A stretch of DNA of 10,369 nucleotides from Larix sibirica (lineage: Eukaryota; Streptophyta; Pinopsida; Pinales; Pinaceae), in the NCBI GenBank assembly GCA_004151065.3, contig NWUY0300098195.1:1-10369 (forward strand), written 5' to 3'. Positions 1-7,476 of the stretch are shown here, piece after piece (within the stretch, counting starts at the first letter, position 1; each line of letters starts with the position of its first letter). The notes beneath the pieces were generated by a model. That model did not search any database, was not told the origin of the DNA, and was given only the letters and a program-made list of their open reading frames with translations. A program made the position numbers and the translations under genes.

Positions 1-34
1 TCTTATAGCTTCCTCCATAACAGAGCCGACTCAT

Positions 35-712
35 TCAGTCGAACTGTTGTCCCCCTCGTGCTTCCTGGACACGACCCGGATCACTCTCAGTTTGAGCTCA
101 AATGTTTTTGTCTTTAGGTTTTGCAGCTAGCTTTGCAACTAGCTTTAAATTCATTCTCAGGTCTGAATCCATTTTTGCTATTCCTTGTCCGACTACCAAG
201 TTTCCTTTCCATATTTCAAGCTACATAAATGCTTCTTCCAAGTGTGAGATGCAGTTGCTACATGAGTTCGTACTAAAATGAAGTCTTTCCATCATCCAAA
301 AAACTTCATTTATAAGGCTATATACAAGATTTCATCCAGGACTATCTGTAAAACAAATCCTATAGCTTCAACATACGTAAATTATAGGTACTTCTTAGTT
401 CTCTTTTAAGTTTTCATTTATTTTGAAAGTAAGTTGCAATTCAATCTCATGGTTATTCTTGGGATTCCTCAATTTTGTGTAAATATCCTTTCCTCCATAT
501 CCTAAAACCACATCAAACTATGAGCTCACAACCACCTTTGAACTACCTAAGTAGACATCCCTTCTCTTATTCATCATCCATATACACATTACATGTTGCA
601 AATTAAAGGTAATGTCATTGATTCACATCATGTTGTCACAAGCTAAACTCATCACTGCTATGAATTCGACAATGGTAATTTCACTCCTCATCATCATTAT
701 TGGTGCATGTGC
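35..712 (-). pseudogene. Decayed unidentified protein-coding sequence, C-terminal part
   Basis: One minus-strand frame can be followed from about 712 down to a terminal TGA at 35-37. It is broken by in-frame stops at 623-625, 518-520, 395-397, 368-370, 332-334, 221-223 and 98-100, with a further TAG at 713-715 at its upstream edge. Seven internal stops in about 225 codons is clearly fewer than expected for random AT-rich DNA. The residues between them look protein-like: a stretch around 400-515 contains GYGGKDIYTKLRNPKNN, and one around 140-215 contains IAKMDSDLRMNLKLVAKL, followed by a more GC-rich end with DPGRVQEARGGQQFD. No catalytic motif, membrane segment or known family is recognised. 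It could be the tail of an old transposon protein. The coding claim rests on stop density and composition only. Confidence 0.4.
123..146. repeat. Two 12-bp direct repeats (GCAGCTAGCTTT / GCAACTAGCTTT)
   Basis: Two adjacent 12-base units differ at one position. They lie inside the decayed minus-strand frame, where they read as a repeated Lys-Leu-Val/Ala-Ala unit, so the duplication kept that frame. Confidence 0.8.
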
Positions 713-777
713 CTACACTACAAACCCACTAAATTATTTATAATTCTTGTGAATCTTCCATCCCATTTTAACACCCC

Positions 778-1553
778 TATTGTATTTGCAACCAATATGG
801 TGCTACTATGATTATCCTTACTCCATTAATTCTATTGTGAATTTGATTTGAAACATGGAAGGTAGTCCAAGATTCCATGAACCAGAGAACATTGAATTGC
901 TGGAGGCAAACACAGAGATTAAAGGGATTTTTTTGCAAGCAGGGTGGCTTGTATTCTTTGAATTTTTGTAGGGATATAATGAATAAACCACCATGCCATT
1001 CGTAGAAAACTTAGATGAAGCTAGCGCAAACATCAAGGAGATAATTGTTGCTGTCTCAAAGGCATCCATCACAGTATTCATGGGTCTACCTCAAACATGT
1101 GAACAATAGTTTAAAAGTAAAATCATGGTGAAAAATTCATCGCGATAGTTCATTTGAAGTGATGTATCTCTATTTTCAACCAGTCTAGTGCTACTATGGT
1201 TAACCTTACTTCATCCCTTCTATTGTGGTTTTGATTTGAAACATGGAAGGTAGTCCAAGCTACCATGAACAAGAGAACATTGAATTGTTAGAGGCAAACA
1301 CATAGGTTAAAGAGATTTTTTGGCCAGTATGGTAGCTTGTATTCTTTGAATGTTTGTAGGGATATAATGAATAAACCACCATGGAATTTGGAAAACTTAG
1401 ATGAATCTAGCGCAAACATCAAGGAGCTAATTGTCCTTGTCTTAGAGGCATCAATCACAGTAGTCATGGGTCTACCTCAAACATTTGAATGATATTTTTA
1501 AAGTAAAATCATGGTGAAAAATTCATGGCAATAGTTCATTCGAAGTGATGCAC
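778..1553. repeat. Tandem duplication, two units of about 388 bp
   Basis: Unit 1 (about 778-1165) and unit 2 (about 1166-1553) align along nearly their whole length. Anchors include TGCTACTATG at 801 and 1189 (offset 388), a shared block from GAAACATGGAAGGTAGTCCA, a block ending in GATATAATGAATAAACCACC, and GAAGTGATG at 1156 and 1542 (offset 386). The offsets drift by two because of small indels, one of them near 1389. The units are clearly diverged, so the duplication is not recent. It covers part of a plus-strand coding-like sequence that continues only after unit 2. Confidence 0.93.
855..1165 (+). pseudogene. Decayed gag-like ORF fragment, duplicated copy 1
   Basis: From ATG at 855 the frame reads protein-like (MEGSPRFHEPENIELLEAN, then ENLDEASANIKEIIVAVSKA and ITVFMGLPQTCEQ). 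In-frame stops lie at 969-971, 984-986 and 1107-1109, with more near the end. The pattern of an acidic N-terminal part, an aromatic FFEF segment, a DEASANIKE helix-like stretch and a GLPQT turn followed by FKSK reminds me of N-terminal domains of plant retroelement structural proteins. That is an impression, not an identification. The TAG at 1107 sits where a Trp (TGG) would fit before the FKSK stretch. The minus strand of this unit is also open for 87 codons (818-1081), but that reading is not kept in the second copy, whereas the plus reading is. Confidence 0.45.
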
Positions 1554-1935
1554 CGATCCCGTATTAGAGTAAACGAGTTCCTTGTGAGTCAATTATTAGT
1601 CCATAGAAGGAGGTAATCTTCTCAATTTAGAAATATTGTACCTGTGAGGGTTGATTCATTGGCTATTGTTTCTTTACCATATCATATTATTGCTACATCC
1701 TAAGAGTGGTGAATTGGTGAATTTACCCTATTTTCTATGGATAAGCCTCACTAAAATGATGGCTTATGTTTAGAAATGACAAGAAAATGTTTCGTAGAGT
1801 CTTTATCACCACGGTATCATTAAATTAATAGTATCGACTGAACTAAATCGATATGGGGTATCATGGAATATATTTGTTAATCAAGAGAAGTTCCAACTTG
1901 TTACCACTATAAGGAGTAAACGCTATTGGACCATT
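1243..1935 (+). pseudogene. Decayed gag-like ORF, duplicated copy 2 and its continuation
   Basis: Copy 2 starts at ATG 1243 and repeats the reading of copy 1, including stops at 1357-1359 and 1372-1374 equivalent to 969 and 984, plus private stops at 1303-1305 and 1333-1335. A 2-base deletion near 1389 moves the reading to a second frame (SANIKELIVLVLEASITVVM, then GLPQTFE), and around 1545-1560 it moves again to a third. Beyond the duplication the third frame stays protein-like (VNEFLVSQLLVHRRR, then SSQFRNIVPVRVDSLAIVSL, IGEFTLFSMDKPH and LEMTRKCFVESLSPRYH) with stops every 10-30 codons. Many stops could come from Trp or Gln codons, as in methylated, silenced repeats. The product family is unknown. 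This copy seems to be the one joined to the downstream coding-like chain. Confidence 0.42.
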
Positions 1936-2964
1936 ATGGCCCCTCCTCCACATAGGAAGAGATCCCCTTCTCCTTTTCCTCATTTTACTAAATGATGAGC
2001 TACAAGAGCTACTATGTGGATAAGAGATACATAATTACGAGGGTCTAGTGATACCAAAATAATTGGGGGATTGGAGCGTGATAAGGCACCAAATCGGTCT
2101 AATAGAGATATTCATGAAGAAAACTTTACCAATTCACCTCAGAATTTCATCAACATGATATTCTCTCAACCAATTTCTCAATGTTCAAAAGAGGAGAGAA
2201 CCATTGAATTGATTGAGCACAAGCCTACTATTTTTTCCAAAAACAAGAAAAATAAGAAGGTAACATTTGCTAATCCTCCTAATTTATCCAATAAAACAAA
2301 TTTACGAAAGGAGAATAGAAAATTAAAATTTTAATTTTAAGGTAGAGTAGTTGAAGCTATAGGATGAGAAATTGGAAACCCCAAGCAAAAAATGAAAAAT
2401 CCATAATAGATTATTGAAAGCTCATGGGAATAAATTAAGGTTACAAAATAAGAGATTGTGGTTGCATAATAAGAATCTTAGGAGGAAGTTGCATAAAATG
2501 AAATATGAATAGCAACAAATCACTATGCATTCAAACATAGATACATTGTTGAAAACACTTGAGCAAGAGTATCCACCTCTTGGTCAAAGCCCTCTGACTT
2601 CCAACAAAAATATTCCTATCAGCCTAGCATAGGAGGGAATCAACACTATTTTATATGATATTCTTGCAAATACATATGTCGTTGCATCTTTGAAAGTATA
2701 TAGTAGTGGCAAGGAAAATAAGAGTTGTATGATCTTAGGATTATCTTCAAGGAACAATACAAGCTTGAAATTAAAAAAATGTAGGAGAATTGAATAGCTA
2801 AACATCTAGCTGTAGAAAGGAAGTGGAAAACAAAGTTTGAAGACACCCAACATCGACTGAAGGTCAAGGAGCATGACGTTCAGAGAGCTAGTGGACTAGC
2901 TTTGCAAGCCTTTTCATGTATATCCCCTTACAGGGTCTACTCTATGTCCCTCCATGAACTATGA
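1936..2964 (+). pseudogene. Decayed unidentified ORF, basic N-terminus and coiled-coil-like middle
   Basis: From ATG 1936 one frame begins MAPPPHRKRSPSPFPHF, a basic Pro/Ser-rich leader. It meets stops at 1993-1998 (two in a row) and 2032-2034, then runs open from 2035 to the stop at 2332-2334, the longest clean stretch here. That part is hydrophilic and Asn/Lys-rich with a KKNKKVTFANPP segment. After a frame change the reading resumes about 2396-2797 with a Lys/Leu/Asn-rich, coiled-coil-like run (LLKAHGNKLRLQNKRLW, then LRRKLHKMKYE) and an EYPPLG segment. This frame is interrupted only by three TAG codons (2510, 2630, 2795). It then shifts back to the first frame about 2794-2961 (LAVERKWKTKFEDTQHRL) and ends at TGA 2962. 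No enzyme motif is visible. A retroelement gag tail or an unrelated dead gene are both possible. Confidence 0.48.
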
Positions 2965-3590
2965 ATGTGGATGAGGATAAACCAATTGGAATCAAGTAAA
3001 CAGTATGGGATTTATAAAATATCTTATTTTACCAGCATGTATTCCTCCTATTTAGTTAGAGAGCATAATTTAGTGTGTGATTATATTAGTTCGATTTCTT
3101 TCTATAATTAGAAACCAAGTGTAACACTAACCCTTGGGTTGGGGACATTCAAATTAGAGATTTTGCATCCCTTATATATAATTATATCAAATAGAAAGAG
3201 GGATTGAATTTATATGGTTATGATGAAGAGTCCTCTAGCCTAATTGTAAGAGGTGGACATCCTATACTTGCCACAATTATCCAAAACCATCATAATTTCA
3301 TGTCAAATCCTGAGAGGGCAAAGATGATGAAGAAAAACTAAAGGATATAAATCAATATTTATGAAGATACCTTCAATTCTTATTCTATTAATGCTTTACT
3401 ATCGTCCCATGATAGGTGCGTCCCGATCCATGTTACCACCCGTTTTGCACAAGGATGATTGCAAGGATATAAGATGACAAAGTATAAGAGGGACTTGTAG
3501 TTCCATGGCATATATCGAGTATTCTTCTTCTTTTTCTTCTACTCCTTCTTCATCTTCTATATCTATTTTTTCCATGGTCAAATATGATAA
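2965..3590 (+). pseudogene. Decayed coding-like tail after the 1936-2964 chain
   Basis: The first frame continues from ATG 2965 to TAG 3109-3111 (contains YGIYKISYFTSMYSSYLV). A second frame then opens about 3108 and runs to 3341 with one internal TAG at 3192-3194. It reads NPWVGDIQIRDFASLIYNYI and, after the stop, LYGYDEESSSLIVRGGHPIL and HHNFMSNPERAKMMKK. The same frame can be followed weakly further, with stops at 3339, 3348, 3456 and 3498, into a pyrimidine-rich run that would encode Phe and Tyr. I do not recognise it. Evidence is strongest for 3114-3338 and weak after 3350. Confidence 0.33.
3521..3573 (+). repeat. Degenerate TTC/CTT polypyrimidine tract
   Basis: An almost purine-free plus-strand run built from TTC and CTT triplets. 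On the minus strand it produces a false acidic Glu-rich reading frame (3399-3581), which I do not call as a gene. Confidence 0.8.
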
Positions 3591-3801
3591 TTATAAAATG
3601 ACATAACATATATATTACATGTATAAAAGGGCTATCCCAACTATGACACTTATACTAAAAGGTGTTATGGAGTGTTTCTTTGACTTAGATAATTATAGAT
3701 CCTTGTGATCTATATTGTCGAAGTTTTTTCACTCAATCATGCCTCCAAATCCATGAGCATACTTAGTACATTTTTCATAGGCTGGTGTTCTTATCCCTTA
3801 G
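3591..3801. other. AT-rich flank of the copia element, no gene seen
   Basis: Nothing coding is seen. A short perfect inverted repeat (ATAGATC, 5-base loop, GATCTAT) lies at 3695-3713. The five bases directly before the LTR are CTTAG (3797-3801). They are the candidate target-site duplication, but the partner copy cannot be located because the other end of the element is unclear. Confidence 0.5.
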
Positions 3802-4261
3802 TGTTAGAGTAAGTAAAAATGCAATAAACAATAACCAAAGATATAACCAGTCTAACCTCCTATGGAAAGTAATAAATAAAATAGTAAATCAAAAGCAGGA
3901 AATAAGAGTGACAAAAGACAAGAGATTTACGTGGTAAAACTCCAAGATGGGGAAACATCCACAGTAATTTGGTATTCAATTCCTCAAGTAAACTGTCCAA
4001 TATTACATTGCTTGGGATCCTCACATATGCTCATATCACATTGCATTAAAATTGGGTCTCCTTCACCTCTATTATATACGGTAGAGGGATAGGAGAAAAT
4101 ATCCCATGGCGAATCTATGATAACTCATTTTATAAGTTAACTAGTTATTGAAGAATAACATGGTATAGTAATCTAAGTATGGCTCATTATGTTTACAAGT
4201 TTCCTTAGGATTGTACAACAGTAAATAAGACCACTAGACAATCATTAGTCACATTCTTACA
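3802..4261 (-). repeat. 3' LTR of the copia element
   Basis: On the plus strand the segment starts TGTTAGAGTAAG and ends ATTCTTACA, so in element direction it begins TGTAAGAATG and ends CTTACTCTAACA. These are imperfect inverted termini of TG..CA type. It lies directly downstream of a polypurine tract (AAGGGGGAT at 4262-4270). A second, equally good start lies at 4324 (TGTTAG, perfectly inverted relative to the CTAACA end), which would make the LTR about 523 instead of 460 bp. Its 3806-4120 part has a diverged relative at 9963-10275. It contains a TATA-like box. Confidence 0.82.
4071..4078 (-). promoter_or_regulatory. Candidate TATA box in the LTR
   Basis: On the minus strand this reads TATATAAT within GTATATAATAGAGG. 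It lies about 185-250 bp inside the LTR, depending on which LTR start is used, a reasonable place for the U3 promoter. The related LTR copy has a matching ATATATAGT at 10225-10233, so the box is conserved between the copies. Confidence 0.5.
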
Positions 4262-4270
4262 ATCCCCCTT
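4262..4270 (-). promoter_or_regulatory. Polypurine tract, LTR-proximal copy
   Basis: Minus-strand AAGGGGGAT lies immediately before the TGTAAGAATG start of the LTR. This is the usual place for the plus-strand primer of reverse transcription. Confidence 0.7.
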
Positions 4271-4318
4271 AATGATGACTAGAGGGATAGAACATAGTTG
4301 GAGGAAGAGGTAATTATG

Positions 4319-4800
4319 CTAACATTCCCCCTTGATGACAACTTTCAACATACCCAATAATTTGTGAAGATGGAGAAACTTTGCCACTGTCATGGATTTG
4401 GTGAAGATATCAACAACTTGTTGTTCAGTAGGACAATGCTCCAAATAAATAACCCCATCAACAACTATATCTCTAATGTAATGAGTATGGATCTCAATGT
4501 GTTTGGTTTTGGATTGGTGTATATTGGATTGTAAGTAAGCTGGATAACACTCTGAGTGTCACATCTTGACTCAATAGGATAATTATAAACTAATTCGAGC
4601 TCGATAAGGACATGCCAAATCCACATTGCTTCTTTAGCTGCTTCCTTATATCCCCTATACTCTGCTTCACAAGAAGAAAGAGAAAGTGTTATCAACTTCT
4701 TGTTGGACCATGAAATTGGACCTAAATCAAGATGAAATACATATCTTGTGGTAGACCTCATCTCATTAATATCTCCTGCCTAATCATAATCGATGTAACC
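4319..4800 (-). pseudogene. copia Pol: RNase H domain and C-terminus
   Basis: RNase H degrades the RNA strand of the RNA-DNA hybrid during reverse transcription. In element direction a GYIDYD stretch carries the first catalytic Asp, followed by TAG at 4780-4782 where the family has Trp (GYTDSDWAGD type). ATG 4761 begins a frame with ISWSNKKLITLSLSSCEAEY, holding the catalytic Glu, and then CDTQSV with the next Asp. A frameshift near 4505 leads this frame off, and the correct ending (KTKHIEIHTHYIRD, CPTEQQVVDIFTKSM, LHKLLGMLKVVIK) continues in another frame to the stop at 4319. Apart from one nonsense and one frameshift the domain is well preserved, including the FTKS C-terminal signature of plant copia Pol. 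Confidence 0.93.
4325..4333 (-). promoter_or_regulatory. Polypurine tract, pol-proximal copy
   Basis: Minus-strand AAGGGGGAA precedes TGTTAG, and the pol stop codon TAG (4319-4321) lies within that TGTTAG. The context GTCATCA..AAGGGGGA.TGT.AG is repeated about 63 bases downstream at the LTR-proximal tract, so a short segment has been duplicated or the LTR start has moved. Confidence 0.65.
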
Positions 4801-5877
4801 AAGAAATGAAACAAAATCCTAACTATAATAGAAAACACCATAGTGTAGAGTTCCTTGAAGACATATAAGAATCCTTTTAGCTGCTTTCTAATGGCTATCA
4901 TGAGGTTTTTGCATAAAATTGAATGAGATCATGCTAACAAAAAAAGAGATATCGGACCTACTATGTGTTAGATAGATCAAACTCTCAACAAGTTGACAAT
5001 AGAGTGTGGCATCAACAAGGGGAGTGTCACAGTCAACAATTAATTGGACCTTTGGATGAATAGTGTTAGTGAAGGCTTACAATCACTCATATGAAACTGA
5101 GTTAGCAAATCCAAAGCATACTTACATTGAGAAAGGAATATCCCATTAGCCATGTGCCACACTTGAAGACCTAAAAATCAATGCAAGAGGATGATCATTT
5201 CAAACATTGCTTAAGCTCATTCTTCAATTCCCGGATCCAGGAAAGATGGTTACTTGTGAGGATTAGATCATCCACATAAAGAACAACAATGAGGACATCA
5301 TCTTCAAAGAATTTAATATAGATATTTAGATCATATTGGAACCGCATGAAACCACTCTTAATTAAATGAGTATCAATTTTATCATACCAAGCCCTAGGTG
5401 CTTGTTTAATACCATACAAAGACTTGTTCAATTTGCATGCCAAACTTGAATTTTCAGAGGCGATGAAACTAGGTGGTTGTTGCATATAAATCTATTCATG
5501 AAGATCACCATTTAAAAAGCACTCTTGACATATATTTGATGAATTAATTTACCATTGAAAATATGTAGCAAGAGAAATGATGGCTCTGATGGTGTTCATT
5601 TTAGCAACGGGAGAAACAATTTTAGTGTATTCTATACCTTCTTTCCGAATAAATCCTTTGGCAACTAACCAATCATTATGCTTTTCAATTTGTACTTTAT
5701 AGTGAACTTTCTTTCATAAACCCATTTGCAACCAACATGATTCTTACCATGAGGAAGTGGGAGAAGGTTCCAAGTATTATTCCTCATTAAAGATTCATAT
5801 TCAGTAGTCATTACTTTCTCCCATTCTGGCTTTCCTTTAGATTTTTCACATGTGGAAGGATAATATGTGTCTAATAT
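4801..5877 (-). pseudogene. copia Pol: reverse transcriptase domain
   Basis: The reverse transcriptase copies element RNA to DNA in the cytoplasmic particle. The best-kept part (5195-5485) has LNKSLYGIKQAPRAWYDKID and the catalytic YVDD box at 5267-5278. Upstream, motif A is damaged: the codon at 5530-5532 reads TAT (Tyr) where the family has the first catalytic Asp in the DVKSAFLNG motif. One T appears to be missing a few codons later, so a TAA follows. TAG at 5492-5494 replaces a Glu before IYMQQPP. The N-terminal part contains TTEYESLMRNNTWNLLPLP and CKWVY and then loses frame near 5700. Downstream, the connection to RNase H (MSDCKPS, LIYLTHS, FMQKPHDSH-like text) is spread over several frames. 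The enzyme is certainly inactive. Confidence 0.93.
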
Positions 5878-6288
5878 TTATTCCATGAGAGAAAAAGTAG
5901 ATCTAGTCCTTCGAGACTTGGATGGAATACCGACCTTAAAACCTACAGATTTAAGTGTTATCCATGCCCAAACTTGAAGAGTGTGAGTAGTAGTGAGAAT
6001 TACACTAGTATCTTTAGTAAATTCAGGTGGATCACTAGAACCAATAGGGGAAATAGGAACTAGGCCTTGCATAGTACTTGAGGAAGGAGTAACAAACACC
6101 GACCCAACTAAATATTGAGGTAATTTCAAGGCAACATGAGGTTCAACAGACTCAGGTGGAGGAGATACTTCATTAAGTTGTAAATAACACTGGATTATGA
6201 CATCTTGTAGAGATGGATAAAACAAGCTGTATGCTTCAAAATCCTCACTATAACCAATAGATATGCATCTGTGAGATTTGGGCTCCAA
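5878..6288 (-). pseudogene. copia Pol: integrase C-terminal part and linker to reverse transcriptase
   Basis: An open stretch that starts EPKSHRCISIGYSEDFEAY, the conserved copia text after the integrase core (usually C.FIGY....KGYR). It continues into a Pro/Ser-rich variable linker (SPPPESVEPH, TPSSSTMQGLVPISPIGS) with no fixed structure expected. It ends in TAA at 5878-5880, probably from a Gln codon. It is in the same frame as the integrase core upstream (stops at 6382-6384 and 6394-6396 lie between). The intact linker shows that nonsense mutations rather than indels dominate here. Confidence 0.9.
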
Positions 6289-7238
6289 CTTATTTCATTT
6301 TTAGTTAGGGACATGAGCTCAACATTCACATCCAAATATCTTTAAATTGATAATGTCTGGTCGCCTTCCACTCCACTTTTCTTAAGGAGTAACCTATAAA
6401 ATTGCTTTGGTAGGAGCCCTGTTCAAAACATGGTTAGGAGAATGAATAGATTCAACCCAAAATATTTTTTGTATTTCTTTTGAATATAACATATATCTAT
6501 CCATTTCAACTAAGGTTATGTTTTTCCTTTATGCAACCGCATTCTGTTGAGATGTGTAAGGAACTATCCTTTGATGTTGAATGCCATGCATTGATAAATA
6601 TGCTGCAAATTCATTCTTAGTATACTCCCTTGCATGATCAGTTCTAATCTTAATACATTTACCAGATTCTTTTTCAAGCAGGGCTTTAAATTCTTGAAAT
6701 ACAACCAGTGCTTCACTTTTATGCTTCAAGAAATAGACCTAAGTTTTCCTACTGTAATCATCAATGAAAAAATGAAATAAACAACACCTAATAATGAAGG
6801 AGTCTCTATAGGACCATATATGTCACTATGAACTAGATGGAACTGCTCTTAGGCACATCAAGCTTTATCCTTGTCAAAATTTTCCCTGTGATGCTTATCA
6901 ATGACACAACCTTCATAAACACCATTAGTGGAAGATATTGGAGATAAGCCAAGTAACATCTTAGACAACAATTACATTTTCCCCTAATTCAAATGGCCTA
7001 ACCTTTCATGCCACAACTTATTGTGCTCATTAGCATGTGCAACATAAGAGTAGAATGGTTGTTTGCTGTGTGAAATAAAACCATGAAACTTAAACAAACC
7101 TGCTTCATGATCAACCATGCCACATGGAATTATTTGGAAGTTGTTGTTGATATATTTCATGACACATCTATTAGGACATGATTCAAATTTATGTCCTTTT
7201 TGACAAGCATGATAAATATAAAGGAGATTGATGGGCAT
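6289..7238 (-). pseudogene. copia Pol: GAG-pre-integrase zinc domain and integrase core
   Basis: Integrase inserts the cDNA into host DNA. The N-terminal HHCC zinc domain shows both His residues in WHERLGHLN (codons 7008-7010 and 6993-6995, spacing HX4H). The CX2C pair reads Tyr-x-x-Cys (Tyr at 6915-6917, Cys at 6906-6908), so one zinc ligand is lost. The first catalytic Asp is kept in HSDIYGP (6822-6824) and the second in RTDHAREY (6637-6639). Counting 35 residues further lands on 6529-6531, where the codon is TAA after QNAVA instead of the catalytic Glu. Other stops: 6984, 6972, 6858, 6849, and 6739-6741 (in place of Trp in KTWVYF). A frameshift separates the two Asp residues. After the stop, RKNITLVEM continues in frame. 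Confidence 0.95.
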
Positions 7239-7254
7239 GCCTTCAACATGAAAA

Positions 7255-7476
7255 CATATCCCAATACACCATTATAAACCTAAATATTACTAGAATGATC
7301 TATTGAAAGTTGCTTACCATCACTTATTGAAACTTTCTGAGCCATGTGCTTCCTTTTGTCATAAGAGGTAAATAATGAAGTAGTACCAATCAGATGATTT
7401 GAGGCACCTAAATCCATAATCCATTCCATAGGAGAAGAAGATTTACTTGGTTGAACATAATAGGAACATACTATTG
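7255..7476 (-). pseudogene. copia Pol: aspartic protease region
   Basis: The retroviral-type aspartic protease cleaves the Gag-Pol polyprotein. The active-site text is EWIMDLGASNHLIGTTS, with Asp-Leu-Gly at 7406-7414 where the family has Asp-Ser/Thr-Gly. The catalytic Asp is kept, but the Ser/Thr that supports the fireman's grip is replaced by Leu. Following text (FTSYDKRKHMAQKVSISDGK) matches plant copia proteases. TAG at 7280-7282 stands before VYNGVL, probably from Gln. The region sits in a different frame from the gag stretch upstream. Confidence 0.88.

Noticed and set aside
818-1081. 87-codon minus-strand frame in tandem copy 1
   Set aside because: The second copy does not keep this frame; the plus-strand reading fits both copies better.
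2584-2867. Two overlapping 73-codon minus frames with hydrophobic text
   Set aside because: They are the opposite strand of the plus coding-like chain; the Phe/Leu-rich composition arises from A-rich plus codons.
3399-3581. Acidic Glu-rich minus frame
   Set aside because: Produced by the TTC/CTT polypyrimidine tract; no other support.
855-3590. Endogenous plant pararetrovirus
   Set aside because: A coiled-coil-like and basic structural-protein feel allows it, but no movement-protein, reverse transcriptase or zinc-finger motif is seen to support a viral origin.
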